Shown here in pieces: positions 34,213 to 42,279 of a stretch of DNA of 64,000 bases (position 1 is the stretch's first letter; every line of letters starts with the position of its first letter). Position numbers and translations under genes: made by a program. The stretch comes from Bacillus sp. SLBN-46. Lineage in GTDB: Bacteria > Bacillota > Bacilli > Bacillales > Cytobacillaceae. The notes under the pieces are model-generated. The model was not told the origin of the DNA, searched no databases, and saw nothing but the letters and a program-made list of their open reading frames with translations. The stretch spans positions 2,797,001 to 2,861,000 of the forward strand of contig NZ_JAVIZM010000001.1 in the NCBI RefSeq assembly GCF_031453555.1, given 5' to 3'.

Positions 34213-35355
34213 TTGAGCAAACTTCCAACTATTAGCCGTTCATGGATTGGGCTGACTGTTTTACTCCTTTTATTTATTCTTATAAGTTTTTTCATTTATT
34301 CGCAAAAGCCGAAGAGTTATCCAAGTTACGTTTCTGACTCTCCTGCTCCAACCGGTGTGAAAGCATTTTATACATATGTAAAGAATGAAATAGAAGCAAA
34401 AACCTGGTCCTATTCCCCTGACCTACTGCCAAAAGAAGAAAGTAATCAACTTCTTGTTATGATCGAACCATTTTTTACTCCAGATCAAAAAGAAACGAAA
34501 GCTTATATAGATTTTATGGAAGCTGGAAATACCATTTTATTGTTTAAAAACAATCCAAAAGGAATGTTTGAAATAAACACCAGACCATTTGAAGAGTCTC
34601 CTGCAACATCAAAGGATATAATGAGTGTGACGAATCAAAATCATGTCTCCTTTAAGGCGGAAATGAACTCATTTATTCGATTATATCCCACGGATAAGGA
34701 TCAGCTTTTACTAAATGATGCTGCAGGAGCTGTTGCACTAAAACGAACGTATGGACAGGGTCAGCTGATTGTAACTATTGCACCAGAATGGATTACAAAT
34801 GGTAATCTGTTAAACCATGATCATTTGCCACTTATTTTAAGCCTCTTAGACGAAGCTAAACCTCAAAACATATTGTTTGATGAATACCTGCATACTGGCA
34901 AGAGTACAGCTGGTCAATTAGCAGTATATCCAATGTGGTTCTTAATACTGCTGTTACAAGGTACTCTTATCATGATTCTTTGGCTATGGAATAAAGGAAA
35001 ACGCTTTGGACCTATTTTTACCCCAAGAGAAGATACCGTTCGATTTAGTGATGAGGGAATCCAAGCCATGACTGCTTGGTTTATACGTGGCAGAAGGTAT
35101 CAAGACTCCATTAGGATTCAGGCTGATTATGTGAAACACTTGCTACAGGAACATTGGCGGATTCCATATAGCAAAGAGTGGAGGGATTCCATTAGTTTGT
35201 TGGAGAAGAAATGGAAGCAAATGCCGAGCAGTGAAATTAATTCCTTTATAAACGGATTAGAAATAATATTAGAAAAAGAAAAGCTTAGTAAGCAAGAATA
35301 TTTGCTTTGGTCTAGAAAGCTTGATCGATTAAGGAAAGAGGTGAATGAGGGATGA
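34213..35355 (+). CDS. DUF4350 domain membrane protein
   Basis: A 380-residue protein with a membrane helix near each end of its outer domain: WIGLTVLLLLFILISFFIY near the start and MWFLILLLQGTLIMILWLW near residue 245. The domain between (SYPSYVSDSPAPTGVKAFYTYVKNE..., NTILLFKNNPKGMF) is DUF4350, with the GATase1-like fold that precedes MoxR genes. A 130-residue cytoplasmic tail follows. The start is TTG 34213 with AGGAGAG at 34204-34210; an earlier in-frame ATG would overlap the previous gene by 41 bases. Confidence 0.78.
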   Translation: MSKLPTISRSWIGLTVLLLLFILISFFIYSQKPKSYPSYVSDSPAPTGVKAFYTYVKNEIEAKTWSYSPDLLPKEESNQLLVMIEPFFTPDQKETKAYIDFMEAGNTILLFKNNPKGMFEINTRPFEESPATSKDIMSVTNQNHVSFKAEMNSFIRLYPTDKDQLLLNDAAGAVALKRTYGQGQLIVTIAPEWITNGNLLNHDHLPLILSLLDEAKPQNILFDEYLHTGKSTAGQLAVYPMWFLILLLQGTLIMILWLWNKGKRFGPIFTPREDTVRFSDEGIQAMTAWFIRGRRYQDSIRIQADYVKHLLQEHWRIPYSKEWRDSISLLEKKWKQMPSSEINSFINGLEIILEKEKLSKQEYLLWSRKLDRLRKEVNEG

Positions 35356-36281
35356 AACCTATTTTAACATCCTTCTTAGAAAAATATGAGGAACGAATTT
35401 TAGGTCAAGGACTCAATCTAAGACTCTTATTGTCTGCTGTTTTAGCTGGAGGACATGTTCTTCTAGAAGGAGTTCCGGGTACTGGTAAAACGCAGATGGT
35501 CAGGACACTTGCAAGTCTCCTTGGAGGAAACTTCAATAGGATTCAATTTACGCCTGATTTACTTCCAAGTGATATTACCGGAAGTACCATTTACAACATG
35601 AAAGAAAGTGCGTTTCAAACACTAAAGGGACCTATTTTTACAAATATTCTCCTAGCAGATGAAATCAATCGCACACCTGCAAAGACACAGGCCGCTTTGT
35701 TAGAAGCGATGGAAGAAAAACAAGTGACGATTCAAGGTGAAACGTATACATTGCCGGAAGTATTTTTTGTCGTCGCCACCCAAAATCCAATTGAATTTGA
35801 AGGTACATATCCGCTGCCAGAAGCACAGCAGGACCGCTTCCTATTCAAACTACAAATTAATTTCCCGTCGTTTGAGGAGGAAAAGAAGGTATTACAACAA
35901 GTGATAGAAAAGCGATTTACTGAAAGTCAAGTAGAACCCTTCATAGATATGAACACTTTTCAAACGATTAGACAAGAAATTGAGAGAGTTACAGTAGGAG
36001 AGAATGTCTTAGATTATATTATGCAGATTGTCAGGAAATCACGGGAGTCAGATTCCATTCGTTTTGGGGCAAGCACGCGTGCTGGAATATCTATTGGGAA
36101 AGTTGCTCAGGCTTGGGCATACATACATGGTCGGAATTATGTAACGCCTGATGATATTAAAATGGTGGCAAAGCCAGCTTTAAGACACCGAATACAGTTA
36201 TCTCCACATGTGGAATTGGAGGGAGCAAACGTTGACCAAATCATTGAAGAGCTTGTGGGGTCGGTTCCTGTTCCAAGATAG
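35352..36281 (+). CDS. MoxR-type AAA+ ATPase
   Basis: A 309-residue AAA+ ATPase. Walker A is EGVPGTGKT (Lys46), Walker B and the following helix are LLADEINRTPAKTQAALLEAMEE, sensor 1 is VVATQNPIEFEGTYPLPEAQQDRF, and the C-terminal lid has FGASTRAGISIGKVAQAWA. MoxR ATPases act as chaperones for complexes that include von Willebrand-type proteins. The start overlaps the DUF4350 stop (ATGA) and the DUF58 gene starts inside its end, so the three are translated together. Confidence 0.93.
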   Translation: MKPILTSFLEKYEERILGQGLNLRLLLSAVLAGGHVLLEGVPGTGKTQMVRTLASLLGGNFNRIQFTPDLLPSDITGSTIYNMKESAFQTLKGPIFTNILLADEINRTPAKTQAALLEAMEEKQVTIQGETYTLPEVFFVVATQNPIEFEGTYPLPEAQQDRFLFKLQINFPSFEEEKKVLQQVIEKRFTESQVEPFIDMNTFQTIRQEIERVTVGENVLDYIMQIVRKSRESDSIRFGASTRAGISIGKVAQAWAYIHGRNYVTPDDIKMVAKPALRHRIQLSPHVELEGANVDQIIEELVGSVPVPR

Positions 36282-37590
36282 AGGGATTCTTCCAACGAAA
36301 AGGTTCATGTTCATTGTCATGATTCTTTCGATTCTGTTGGTAATTGGCAGCGTATTAGAAATATCATGGGTATCTATAATTACGGTTGATATCATGACGA
36401 TAGTAGCGAGTTTCCTTGACTTGTTCTTTTCTCCAAAAAAGGCTCAATTAACTATTAAACGATCTTTACCGGAGGAGTTAGAAAGAGGCTTGAATTATAA
36501 GACAGTGATCGAGGTAACAAATGCATCAAGCTGGCCTCTTACCTATCGAATAATTGATGGATTGCCACAATCATTCATCACATCGTTTCCCCTCTTGGGT
36601 GAGATACCAAGAAAATCTACTGTACAGGTAACCTATGAAATGACAGCTACAAAAAGAGGAAATTATGATGTTTCCAAACTATATTTTCGCTTTAAAAGTT
36701 TCCTTGGATTATGGGAGAAACAGATCACTCTAGAGATTAATGATTCAGTAAAAGTGATACCAGATTTAACAGAGACAAAGCAATTTTTAGCCAATGCACA
36801 AAGGTTTCTTGTGAATGAGGGTTTGCAAATTCGTAAACATCGAAGTGGTGTGGGTGATTTTTCAAAAATAAGAAGTTATGTAGTAGGCGACGATCCGCGA
36901 AAAATAAATTGGCGTCAAACTGCAAAGCTACAAGAAGTTATGACAAATGATTATGAACCGGAGCATGGAAAATATATTACTTTATTAATTGATTGCGGAC
37001 GAATGATGGGAGCAGAACAAAAAAAGGGAAATCGGTTAGAAAAATCGTTAGAGGCTGCATTAACTGTAGCGGCGGCTGCCCTAAAAAAAGGCGATTATGT
37101 TTCTGTCCTTGCCTTTTCAAAAAAGATAAAGGTGTTTGTGCCACCTGCCAAAGGCATGGCCCATTTACAGGTGATTCTAAAGGCCGTCTATGATATAAAT
37201 GTGGAAGCAACCGAATCTAATTATGCTTCAGTACTACAGTACTTAGAAACGGTACAAAAAAAACGAAGTCTTTTGCTTTTATTTAGTGATGTTCGCACCT
37301 TTCTACATGAGGAGAGTGCACTTACATACTTAAAGCGTCTTAGGCAACGTCATATGTTTTTAATGGTAGGTATTGAAGATGAGACCCTTTTAAAAAGAAG
37401 GAACGAAGAACCTAGGGATGTACATGCTGCTATGGTAAAAAGTATGGCCCAACAGCAGTTACTTTTTAAGAAACGGGAGAAAATCAAGTGGGAAAAGCAG
37501 GGCCTCCAAATGATTGAGGCCCCAGAGGAAAAATTGGCGATTACTGCAGTTTCTCAGTATATCGACATTATGAATCAAAACCTTTTGTAG
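36232..37590 (+). CDS. DUF58 protein with von Willebrand factor A-like domain
   Basis: A 452-residue protein. Two adjacent membrane helices (FMFIVMILSILLVIGSVLEI and VSIITVDIMTIVASFLDLFF) are followed by a beta-rich region and the DUF58 signature SGVGDFSKIRSYVVGDDPRKINWRQTAK. A VWA-like domain with ITLLIDCGRMMG comes next; the DxGxxMG is a variant of the MIDAS DxSxS. It is the usual partner of MoxR. The start is TTG 36232 behind GGAGGGAG, overlapping moxR by 50 bases. Its 3' end overlaps the next, opposite gene by 23 bases. Confidence 0.88.
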   Translation: MTKSLKSLWGRFLFQDRGILPTKRFMFIVMILSILLVIGSVLEISWVSIITVDIMTIVASFLDLFFSPKKAQLTIKRSLPEELERGLNYKTVIEVTNASSWPLTYRIIDGLPQSFITSFPLLGEIPRKSTVQVTYEMTATKRGNYDVSKLYFRFKSFLGLWEKQITLEINDSVKVIPDLTETKQFLANAQRFLVNEGLQIRKHRSGVGDFSKIRSYVVGDDPRKINWRQTAKLQEVMTNDYEPEHGKYITLLIDCGRMMGAEQKKGNRLEKSLEAALTVAAAALKKGDYVSVLAFSKKIKVFVPPAKGMAHLQVILKAVYDINVEATESNYASVLQYLETVQKKRSLLLLFSDVRTFLHEESALTYLKRLRQRHMFLMVGIEDETLLKRRNEEPRDVHAAMVKSMAQQQLLFKKREKIKWEKQGLQMIEAPEEKLAITAVSQYIDIMNQNLL

Positions 37591-38548
37591 GCTGATTTTT
37601 TATGAGTAAGAGCTTACCAATAAAAACATATAGAACTAAACCAAGCACAGTTAAACAAGCAACGATATACTTAGCTTCTAATGAGATGGCTGCTGGTGTG
37701 ATAAAACCTTCGATTATTCCAGCAATAACAAATAATGGGATTGTACCAAGAAGAAGCTGAACAGATCGTATCGCTTGCTGCTTCAATTGAAAGCCCCTTG
37801 AAAAATGGCCTGGAACAAAGAGCTTATAGCCCATTAACAAACCTGCACCGCCAGCAATAAAAATGGCTGTAAGCTCAATCATTCCATGTGGAACGATATA
37901 TGCCCAAAAATCATAGGACTTATTGTGATGCCAAAAAAGTGCGGCTAATGAACCAATGATGATGCCATTATAGATAAGTAAATAAACTGTCAAAAGACCA
38001 AATGTGATTCCACCTGCGAAGGCTAAAATGGCAACCTTGATGTTGTTCGTCATTATACTTGCTGACATTACCGAGGAATCAACCGCACCATGTCCATTTC
38101 CAAGTTGTTCAGGGTCAACTCCTTGAGCGATTTCTGCTGGCAGAATGGAATAAATATGTAAGGGATCATTCAATACGGATAGAAAGCTGCCAATGGCACC
38201 CATAGTAAAAAGAATCATGGCAGCGACAACAAATCTCCATTGTTCGATTAATAATCCAATAAACTTCGTGCTGAAAAAATAACGAATTTGCTTTATACTC
38301 GATACTTGATCCTTATACATAAGGTTATGTGATTTTGCTACTAGTCCGTTTAGATAAAAGGTAACATCATCATTAGGAAAGTATGTTTGACTATACGAAA
38401 GATTTTGAGCAGCTTTTTGATAAAGCCGATGAAATTGAATAATGGTCTCACCGGTAATTCTTTTTCTGCTTTTATTTATGGAAGTGACCAATAGCTCTAG
38501 CTGGTTCCACTCATCACGGTGCTTTTTAACAAATTGCTTAACATTCAT
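37568..38548 (-). CDS. SpoIIM/DUF95-family membrane protein
   Basis: A 326-residue protein with five or six membrane helices in its second part. NLMYKDQVSSIKQIRYFFSTKF is followed by VVAAMILFTMGAIGSFLSV, GALTFGLLTVYLLIYNGIIIGSLAAL-like segments and the conserved YIVPHGMIELTAIFIAGGAGLLMGYKL, the stage II sporulation protein M (DUF95) signature. In B. subtilis SpoIIM is part of the engulfment complex, but this larger paralog type lies with MoxR clusters and RDD genes rather than the spoIIM locus. ATG 38548 follows GAAGGTG. It is convergent with DUF58 and divergent from the RDD gene. Confidence 0.8.
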   Translation of the reverse strand: MNVKQFVKKHRDEWNQLELLVTSINKSRKRITGETIIQFHRLYQKAAQNLSYSQTYFPNDDVTFYLNGLVAKSHNLMYKDQVSSIKQIRYFFSTKFIGLLIEQWRFVVAAMILFTMGAIGSFLSVLNDPLHIYSILPAEIAQGVDPEQLGNGHGAVDSSVMSASIMTNNIKVAILAFAGGITFGLLTVYLLIYNGIIIGSLAALFWHHNKSYDFWAYIVPHGMIELTAIFIAGGAGLLMGYKLFVPGHFSRGFQLKQQAIRSVQLLLGTIPLFVIAGIIEGFITPAAISLEAKYIVACLTVLGLVLYVFIGKLLLIKNQPTKGFDS

Positions 38549-38684
38549 CTTGACACCTTCTTGGTTTGGCATTTTAGAAAAATTATCATACTATTAAAAC
38601 TTTATTATTCACCTAATTATAGTAATTTTGTTAGTAAATTGAAACAGCTATAGAAATATTCTAGATAGAGATGGGGGATTCCTG

Positions 38685-39488
38685 TTGAATGAAGACCATT
38701 TAGATATAAAAACACCTGAATACGTATCCCTTCAGTTTCAGCTTGCAGGATTGGGAAGCAGGGCAGCAGCTTTTATCATTGATCAATTACTATTAATGAC
38801 GATCAATGTCATCATTTTAGTTGTATTCTTTGTAGTTATGAGCGGAATGTCATCCTTGCCGTTTTTTATTATGGATAATTCCATTCCTCTTGCTATTACA
38901 ATAATTCTGCTGTTTATCTTGAATGGGGGGTACTTCTTCGCTTTTGAGTTCTTTTCAGGGGGACGGACGATTGGGAAGAAATTAATAGGGATTCGAGTCA
39001 TTCAGGAAAATGGCCACAGTATCACGTTACTTTCGAGCTTTATTCGAAACCTAATGCGCGTTGTTGATTCTTTGCCAGTTTGCTATTTTCTTGGGATGAT
39101 CATGATTTTTTTCCATTCCAAGCATAAAAGGCTTGGAGATATTGTTGCGGGGACTATGGTGGTTCATGAGCGGAAAGCAAAAATGAAAAGAAAACTTTCA
39201 CCCATTGAGAAGGAAATACAAGCCAGAGGATTAACAGTAAATGACCTGTCTATTGATGATTGGTCATTGAACTCTTTAGGTATGAAAGAATGGAAGCTTA
39301 TCAGTACATACTCCCGCCGATATCATCAATTATCGTTGAATGACAGGCGTGATTTTACTAAACAAATTGCAGATATTCTACTACCCAAAATCAGGTTAGA
39401 GACAGAGGGGAAAACGGAAGAGGAGTTAGAAAATATGCTTCTTGTCCTTTATTTGATTCTAAAGGATGAATGGGAGTTTGAATTATAA
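38685..39488 (+). CDS. RDD-family membrane protein
   Basis: A 267-residue protein. The RDD domain occupies the first 170 residues: LGSRAAAFIIDQLLLM, EFFSGGRTIGKKLIGIRVI, and the loop HKRLGDIVAGTMVV after the third or fourth helix. About 95 further residues form a charged cytoplasmic tail. The family is of unknown transport or scaffold role; some are cation exchangers. The start is TTG 38685 after GGGGGAT. RDD and SpoIIM-like genes accompany MoxR/DUF58 clusters often, which suggests a shared membrane complex. Confidence 0.82.
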   Translation: MNEDHLDIKTPEYVSLQFQLAGLGSRAAAFIIDQLLLMTINVIILVVFFVVMSGMSSLPFFIMDNSIPLAITIILLFILNGGYFFAFEFFSGGRTIGKKLIGIRVIQENGHSITLLSSFIRNLMRVVDSLPVCYFLGMIMIFFHSKHKRLGDIVAGTMVVHERKAKMKRKLSPIEKEIQARGLTVNDLSIDDWSLNSLGMKEWKLISTYSRRYHQLSLNDRRDFTKQIADILLPKIRLETEGKTEEELENMLLVLYLILKDEWEFEL

Positions 39489-39490
39489 AA

Positions 39491-39544
39491 AAGGTATAGA
39501 AAAACCTCGGCACGTGTGAAGCTGCCGAGGTTTTTCTATACCTT
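39491..39544. terminator. Perfect 22-bp bidirectional terminator
   Basis: The 22-base segment at 39491-39512 and its exact complement at 39523-39544 flank a 10-base loop; the core reads AAAAACCTCGGCA and TGCCGAGGTTTTT. It ends the RDD gene and, on the other strand, the MFS pump gene, whose stop codon lies within it. Confidence 0.9.
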
Positions 39545-41145
39545 TATTCAGTTACTTCCTGCCCATGTATGTTAGCTTGAAGCTCATTTTCTTCAGTTAG
39601 TTCTTTATCTCTCTTTATACGTCCTTTTCCTACAGATAACGCGACTAATATTCCAATCGAAATAAAGATAAGACCTGATAAGAATACAGTTGTAAACGAT
39701 TCTGACCATGCAGTTTGAATACCATGAATAACCATCTTTTGAATGTCACCTGGCAATTTTAACAAACCAGGGTTGATCAATAAACCAAATAATACATCCG
39801 TTTTTTCAGAAAGCTTGGTTAATGCAGCCTGGGCGATTGGATTATCTGCATTATTTGCAGTTTCAACCATTTTTGTTCCTAATGAATGATTCATAACAGA
39901 ATTTAAAATGGTGATTCCGATCGTGCCACCAATCGAACGGAAGAAGGTGGAAGCCGAAGTAACTGTTCCGAGCTGAGATTTTGGAAATTCATTCTGAATG
40001 GCAATCATCAATGTAGGCATGACTAGACCCATACCTAACCCCAGAACAACCATATATGCATAGGCAGTAAACTCACTAGATTCAAGTCCCATCGTACTCA
40101 TTAAAAAGAACCCTGCAGATGCTAGTAACATACCTGCTGTTAGCACTGTACGGAAAGTGAATTTAAGAAGCAGTTGTCCGCCAATGACGCTGGCAGCGAT
40201 CATGGCGATCATCATAGGTGTCATCGTCGAACCCGCTTGAGTAGGAGAAACACCTAAAATCCCTTGCATAAACATTGGAACGAACATAATGGCCCCAAAC
40301 ATTCCAAGACCTAACAAGAACCCTAACCCATTCATCGTTGCAAAAATTCTATTTTTAAACAAAGAAAGATCTAAAATCGGTTCTTCTGCTTTTTTCTCAA
40401 TAAAGCCAAAGAGTATAAACAGCACAATGCTTCCGCCAAAAATCAAGTAAGATTTCGTTGACAGCCATTCAAATTTATCGCCACCAAAGGTTAAACCAAT
40501 TAATAATAAAACGATTGCTGGTATCAAGGTAACAATACCTAAGTAGTCGATACTTACCTTATCTTTTTTCCCAAGGTTTTCATGCTTAAGTCCAGCGAAA
40601 ATTAATAAAGCAGACAATAATCCGAAAGGTACATTAATAAGGAAAATCCAATGCCAACTGATATGATCCACAATAAGTCCGCCTAGGAAAGGACCGATTA
40701 CGGAACTTAATCCAAATAGACCACCAAATATTCCTTGCCATTTTGCACGTTGTTCTGCTGTGAAAATATCCCCAATAATAGTTTGTGAAAGTGGCATAAT
40801 CATCCCACCGCCAATTCCCTGAAGGCCTCGATAAAGAACTAATTGTTCCATGGACGTGGCAGTTGCACATAGACCGGAACCAATAATGAAGATAATGGTC
40901 CCAAGTAAATAAAGAAAACGCCTGCCATAAAGGTCTGATAATTTACCGACAACAGGTACGATGGTTGTCGACGTTATCATATAGGCTGTTGTCACCCAGG
41001 CAAAAATTTTAAATCCATTGAGTTCTGCAATAATCGTTGGCATGGCAGTTCCTACGATTGTTTGTTCAAGAGCACTAAAGAACATTCCGATAATTAGTCC
41101 AGTAATGACTAGTCGTGTATTGATCCCTTTTTGTTGTATTTCCAT
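39544..41145 (-). CDS. DHA2-family (EmrB/QacA) multidrug MFS exporter
   Basis: A 533-residue protein with about 14 membrane helices. Motif A is GKLSDLYGRRFLYLLG, motif C is GPFLGGLIVDHISWHWIFLINVPFG, and the N-terminal part has LEQTIVGTAMPTI, together diagnostic of the 14-helix DHA2 drug:proton antiporters. A TetR-type operator stands upstream at 41215-41232 and the tetR gene is next on the same strand. This suggests induction by the compounds the regulator senses. It is convergent with the RDD gene. Confidence 0.9.
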   Translation of the reverse strand: MEIQQKGINTRLVITGLIIGMFFSALEQTIVGTAMPTIIAELNGFKIFAWVTTAYMITSTTIVPVVGKLSDLYGRRFLYLLGTIIFIIGSGLCATATSMEQLVLYRGLQGIGGGMIMPLSQTIIGDIFTAEQRAKWQGIFGGLFGLSSVIGPFLGGLIVDHISWHWIFLINVPFGLLSALLIFAGLKHENLGKKDKVSIDYLGIVTLIPAIVLLLIGLTFGGDKFEWLSTKSYLIFGGSIVLFILFGFIEKKAEEPILDLSLFKNRIFATMNGLGFLLGLGMFGAIMFVPMFMQGILGVSPTQAGSTMTPMMIAMIAASVIGGQLLLKFTFRTVLTAGMLLASAGFFLMSTMGLESSEFTAYAYMVVLGLGMGLVMPTLMIAIQNEFPKSQLGTVTSASTFFRSIGGTIGITILNSVMNHSLGTKMVETANNADNPIAQAALTKLSEKTDVLFGLLINPGLLKLPGDIQKMVIHGIQTAWSESFTTVFLSGLIFISIGILVALSVGKGRIKRDKELTEENELQANIHGQEVTE

Positions 41146-41214
41146 CTTTTTTCTCCAATCTAGTTGGTTTTATATTGTCTACTATGGGTGACCTCTCAGT
41201 CAGAAATTATAACT

Positions 41215-41232
41215 CTGAATGTCCAGTCAGTC
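41215..41232 (-). promoter_or_regulatory. TetR-type operator before the MFS pump gene
   Basis: On the minus strand TGACTGACTGGACATTCA is a near-palindrome related to TGACTGACCGGTCAGTCA. A related site lies before the RND gene at 42185. Confidence 0.6.
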
Positions 41233-41267
41233 AATATTATGCATTTGGCGTGTTAAACTCCACCATT

Positions 41268-42122
41268 TTAAAGATTGTAAAAGGAAGAAATCACTCTCAC
41301 ATACCCTTTAAATGCTTCGGCTTCCTTAAAATTAGTGAGCATTCCTTTAAGAACTGGTTTTCTAGGATTCTCGCGCTTCATTTCCTCTTCTAATACGTCA
41401 AGCGATATTTCTAGTGCTTCCTTATTTTCAAACTGCTCTAATTCATTTCTCATTTTTTGTACGATTTCATTGATATCTGTACTACCAAATAGGTCCATGG
41501 ATTTTTGAATTACCTTTTCCAATTTCTCCTCAGAAATAAATGGTTTTTCAGAGGTAATATCCTTAACAATGCTATCCATTCTTCTCATAAGAAATTGTGT
41601 TAGACCCTCTAATTCAAACTCATCTGGTTCAAATATGATTAGCCTCATATAGGAATGGAATAGTCCTTCTAATATCATTGAAAGGTCTGTTGAATATGGC
41701 TCGACATTTTTTCCATAGATGGACACTAATCCATTTCGAAAAAGCTGGTGTGTTTCGGATTGCTTTTTAAATAGTAGCTTTTTTATTTCATCATTTCGTG
41801 GTATGGCTTGTTCTTTTGAAAGCATGATAAAAAATTCTTTATGCCCCATGAAGGTCCCCATGAGAGAGGATAGCTGCTTACAAAACCTTTCACGCGATGG
41901 TAAATCTGTATGTTCGAACTTCAGGATGTTTGAATGAACTGTCTCAAAGATATACTCAAGTATGGCAAATAATAACTCATCCTTGGATTTAAAGTGTAAA
42001 TAGAAAGCTCCTTTAGATATACCGCTATCAGTTGCAATTTCCTGAATTGAAGTGGAGGAGAATCCCTTAGTTGCAAATAGTTTCATTCCCGATTCAATTA
42101 TTAATTTTTCCTTCTCATTCAA
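41268..42122 (-). CDS. TetR-family regulator (YerO-like)
   Basis: A 284-residue TetR protein. The N-terminal helix-turn-helix is complete: FATKGFSSTSIQEIATDSGISKGAFYLHFKSKDELLFAILEYI. The ligand domain is unusually long (about 230 residues) and its last 80 residues are rich in Glu and Lys. It lies between an MFS pump gene downstream and a divergent RND pump gene, as yerO lies next to yerP (swrC) in B. subtilis. Palindromic sites in front of both pumps suggest it represses both. The start is TTG 42122 with GGAGGG. Confidence 0.85.
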   Translation of the reverse strand: MNEKEKLIIESGMKLFATKGFSSTSIQEIATDSGISKGAFYLHFKSKDELLFAILEYIFETVHSNILKFEHTDLPSRERFCKQLSSLMGTFMGHKEFFIMLSKEQAIPRNDEIKKLLFKKQSETHQLFRNGLVSIYGKNVEPYSTDLSMILEGLFHSYMRLIIFEPDEFELEGLTQFLMRRMDSIVKDITSEKPFISEEKLEKVIQKSMDLFGSTDINEIVQKMRNELEQFENKEALEISLDVLEEEMKRENPRKPVLKGMLTNFKEAEAFKGYVRVISSFYNL

Positions 42123-42184
42123 AATAAACCCTCCATATAAACATCATAATACTATATAAAAACATATTTATTCCTTGACTTATG

Positions 42185-42198
42185 ACTGTCCGGTCAGT
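42185..42198 (+). promoter_or_regulatory. TetR-type operator before the RND pump gene
   Basis: ACTGTCCGGTCAGT differs from the perfect palindrome ACTGACCGGTCAGT by one base and lies in the tetR-RND intergenic region, 82 bases before the RND start. Confidence 0.6.
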
Positions 42199-42279
42199 AA
42201 CATTGTTTTTGTTCAATATAGTCAAATGCTAGACGAATTCATTTTGATTGTCAACAACATTACAAATAAGGAGAAAAGC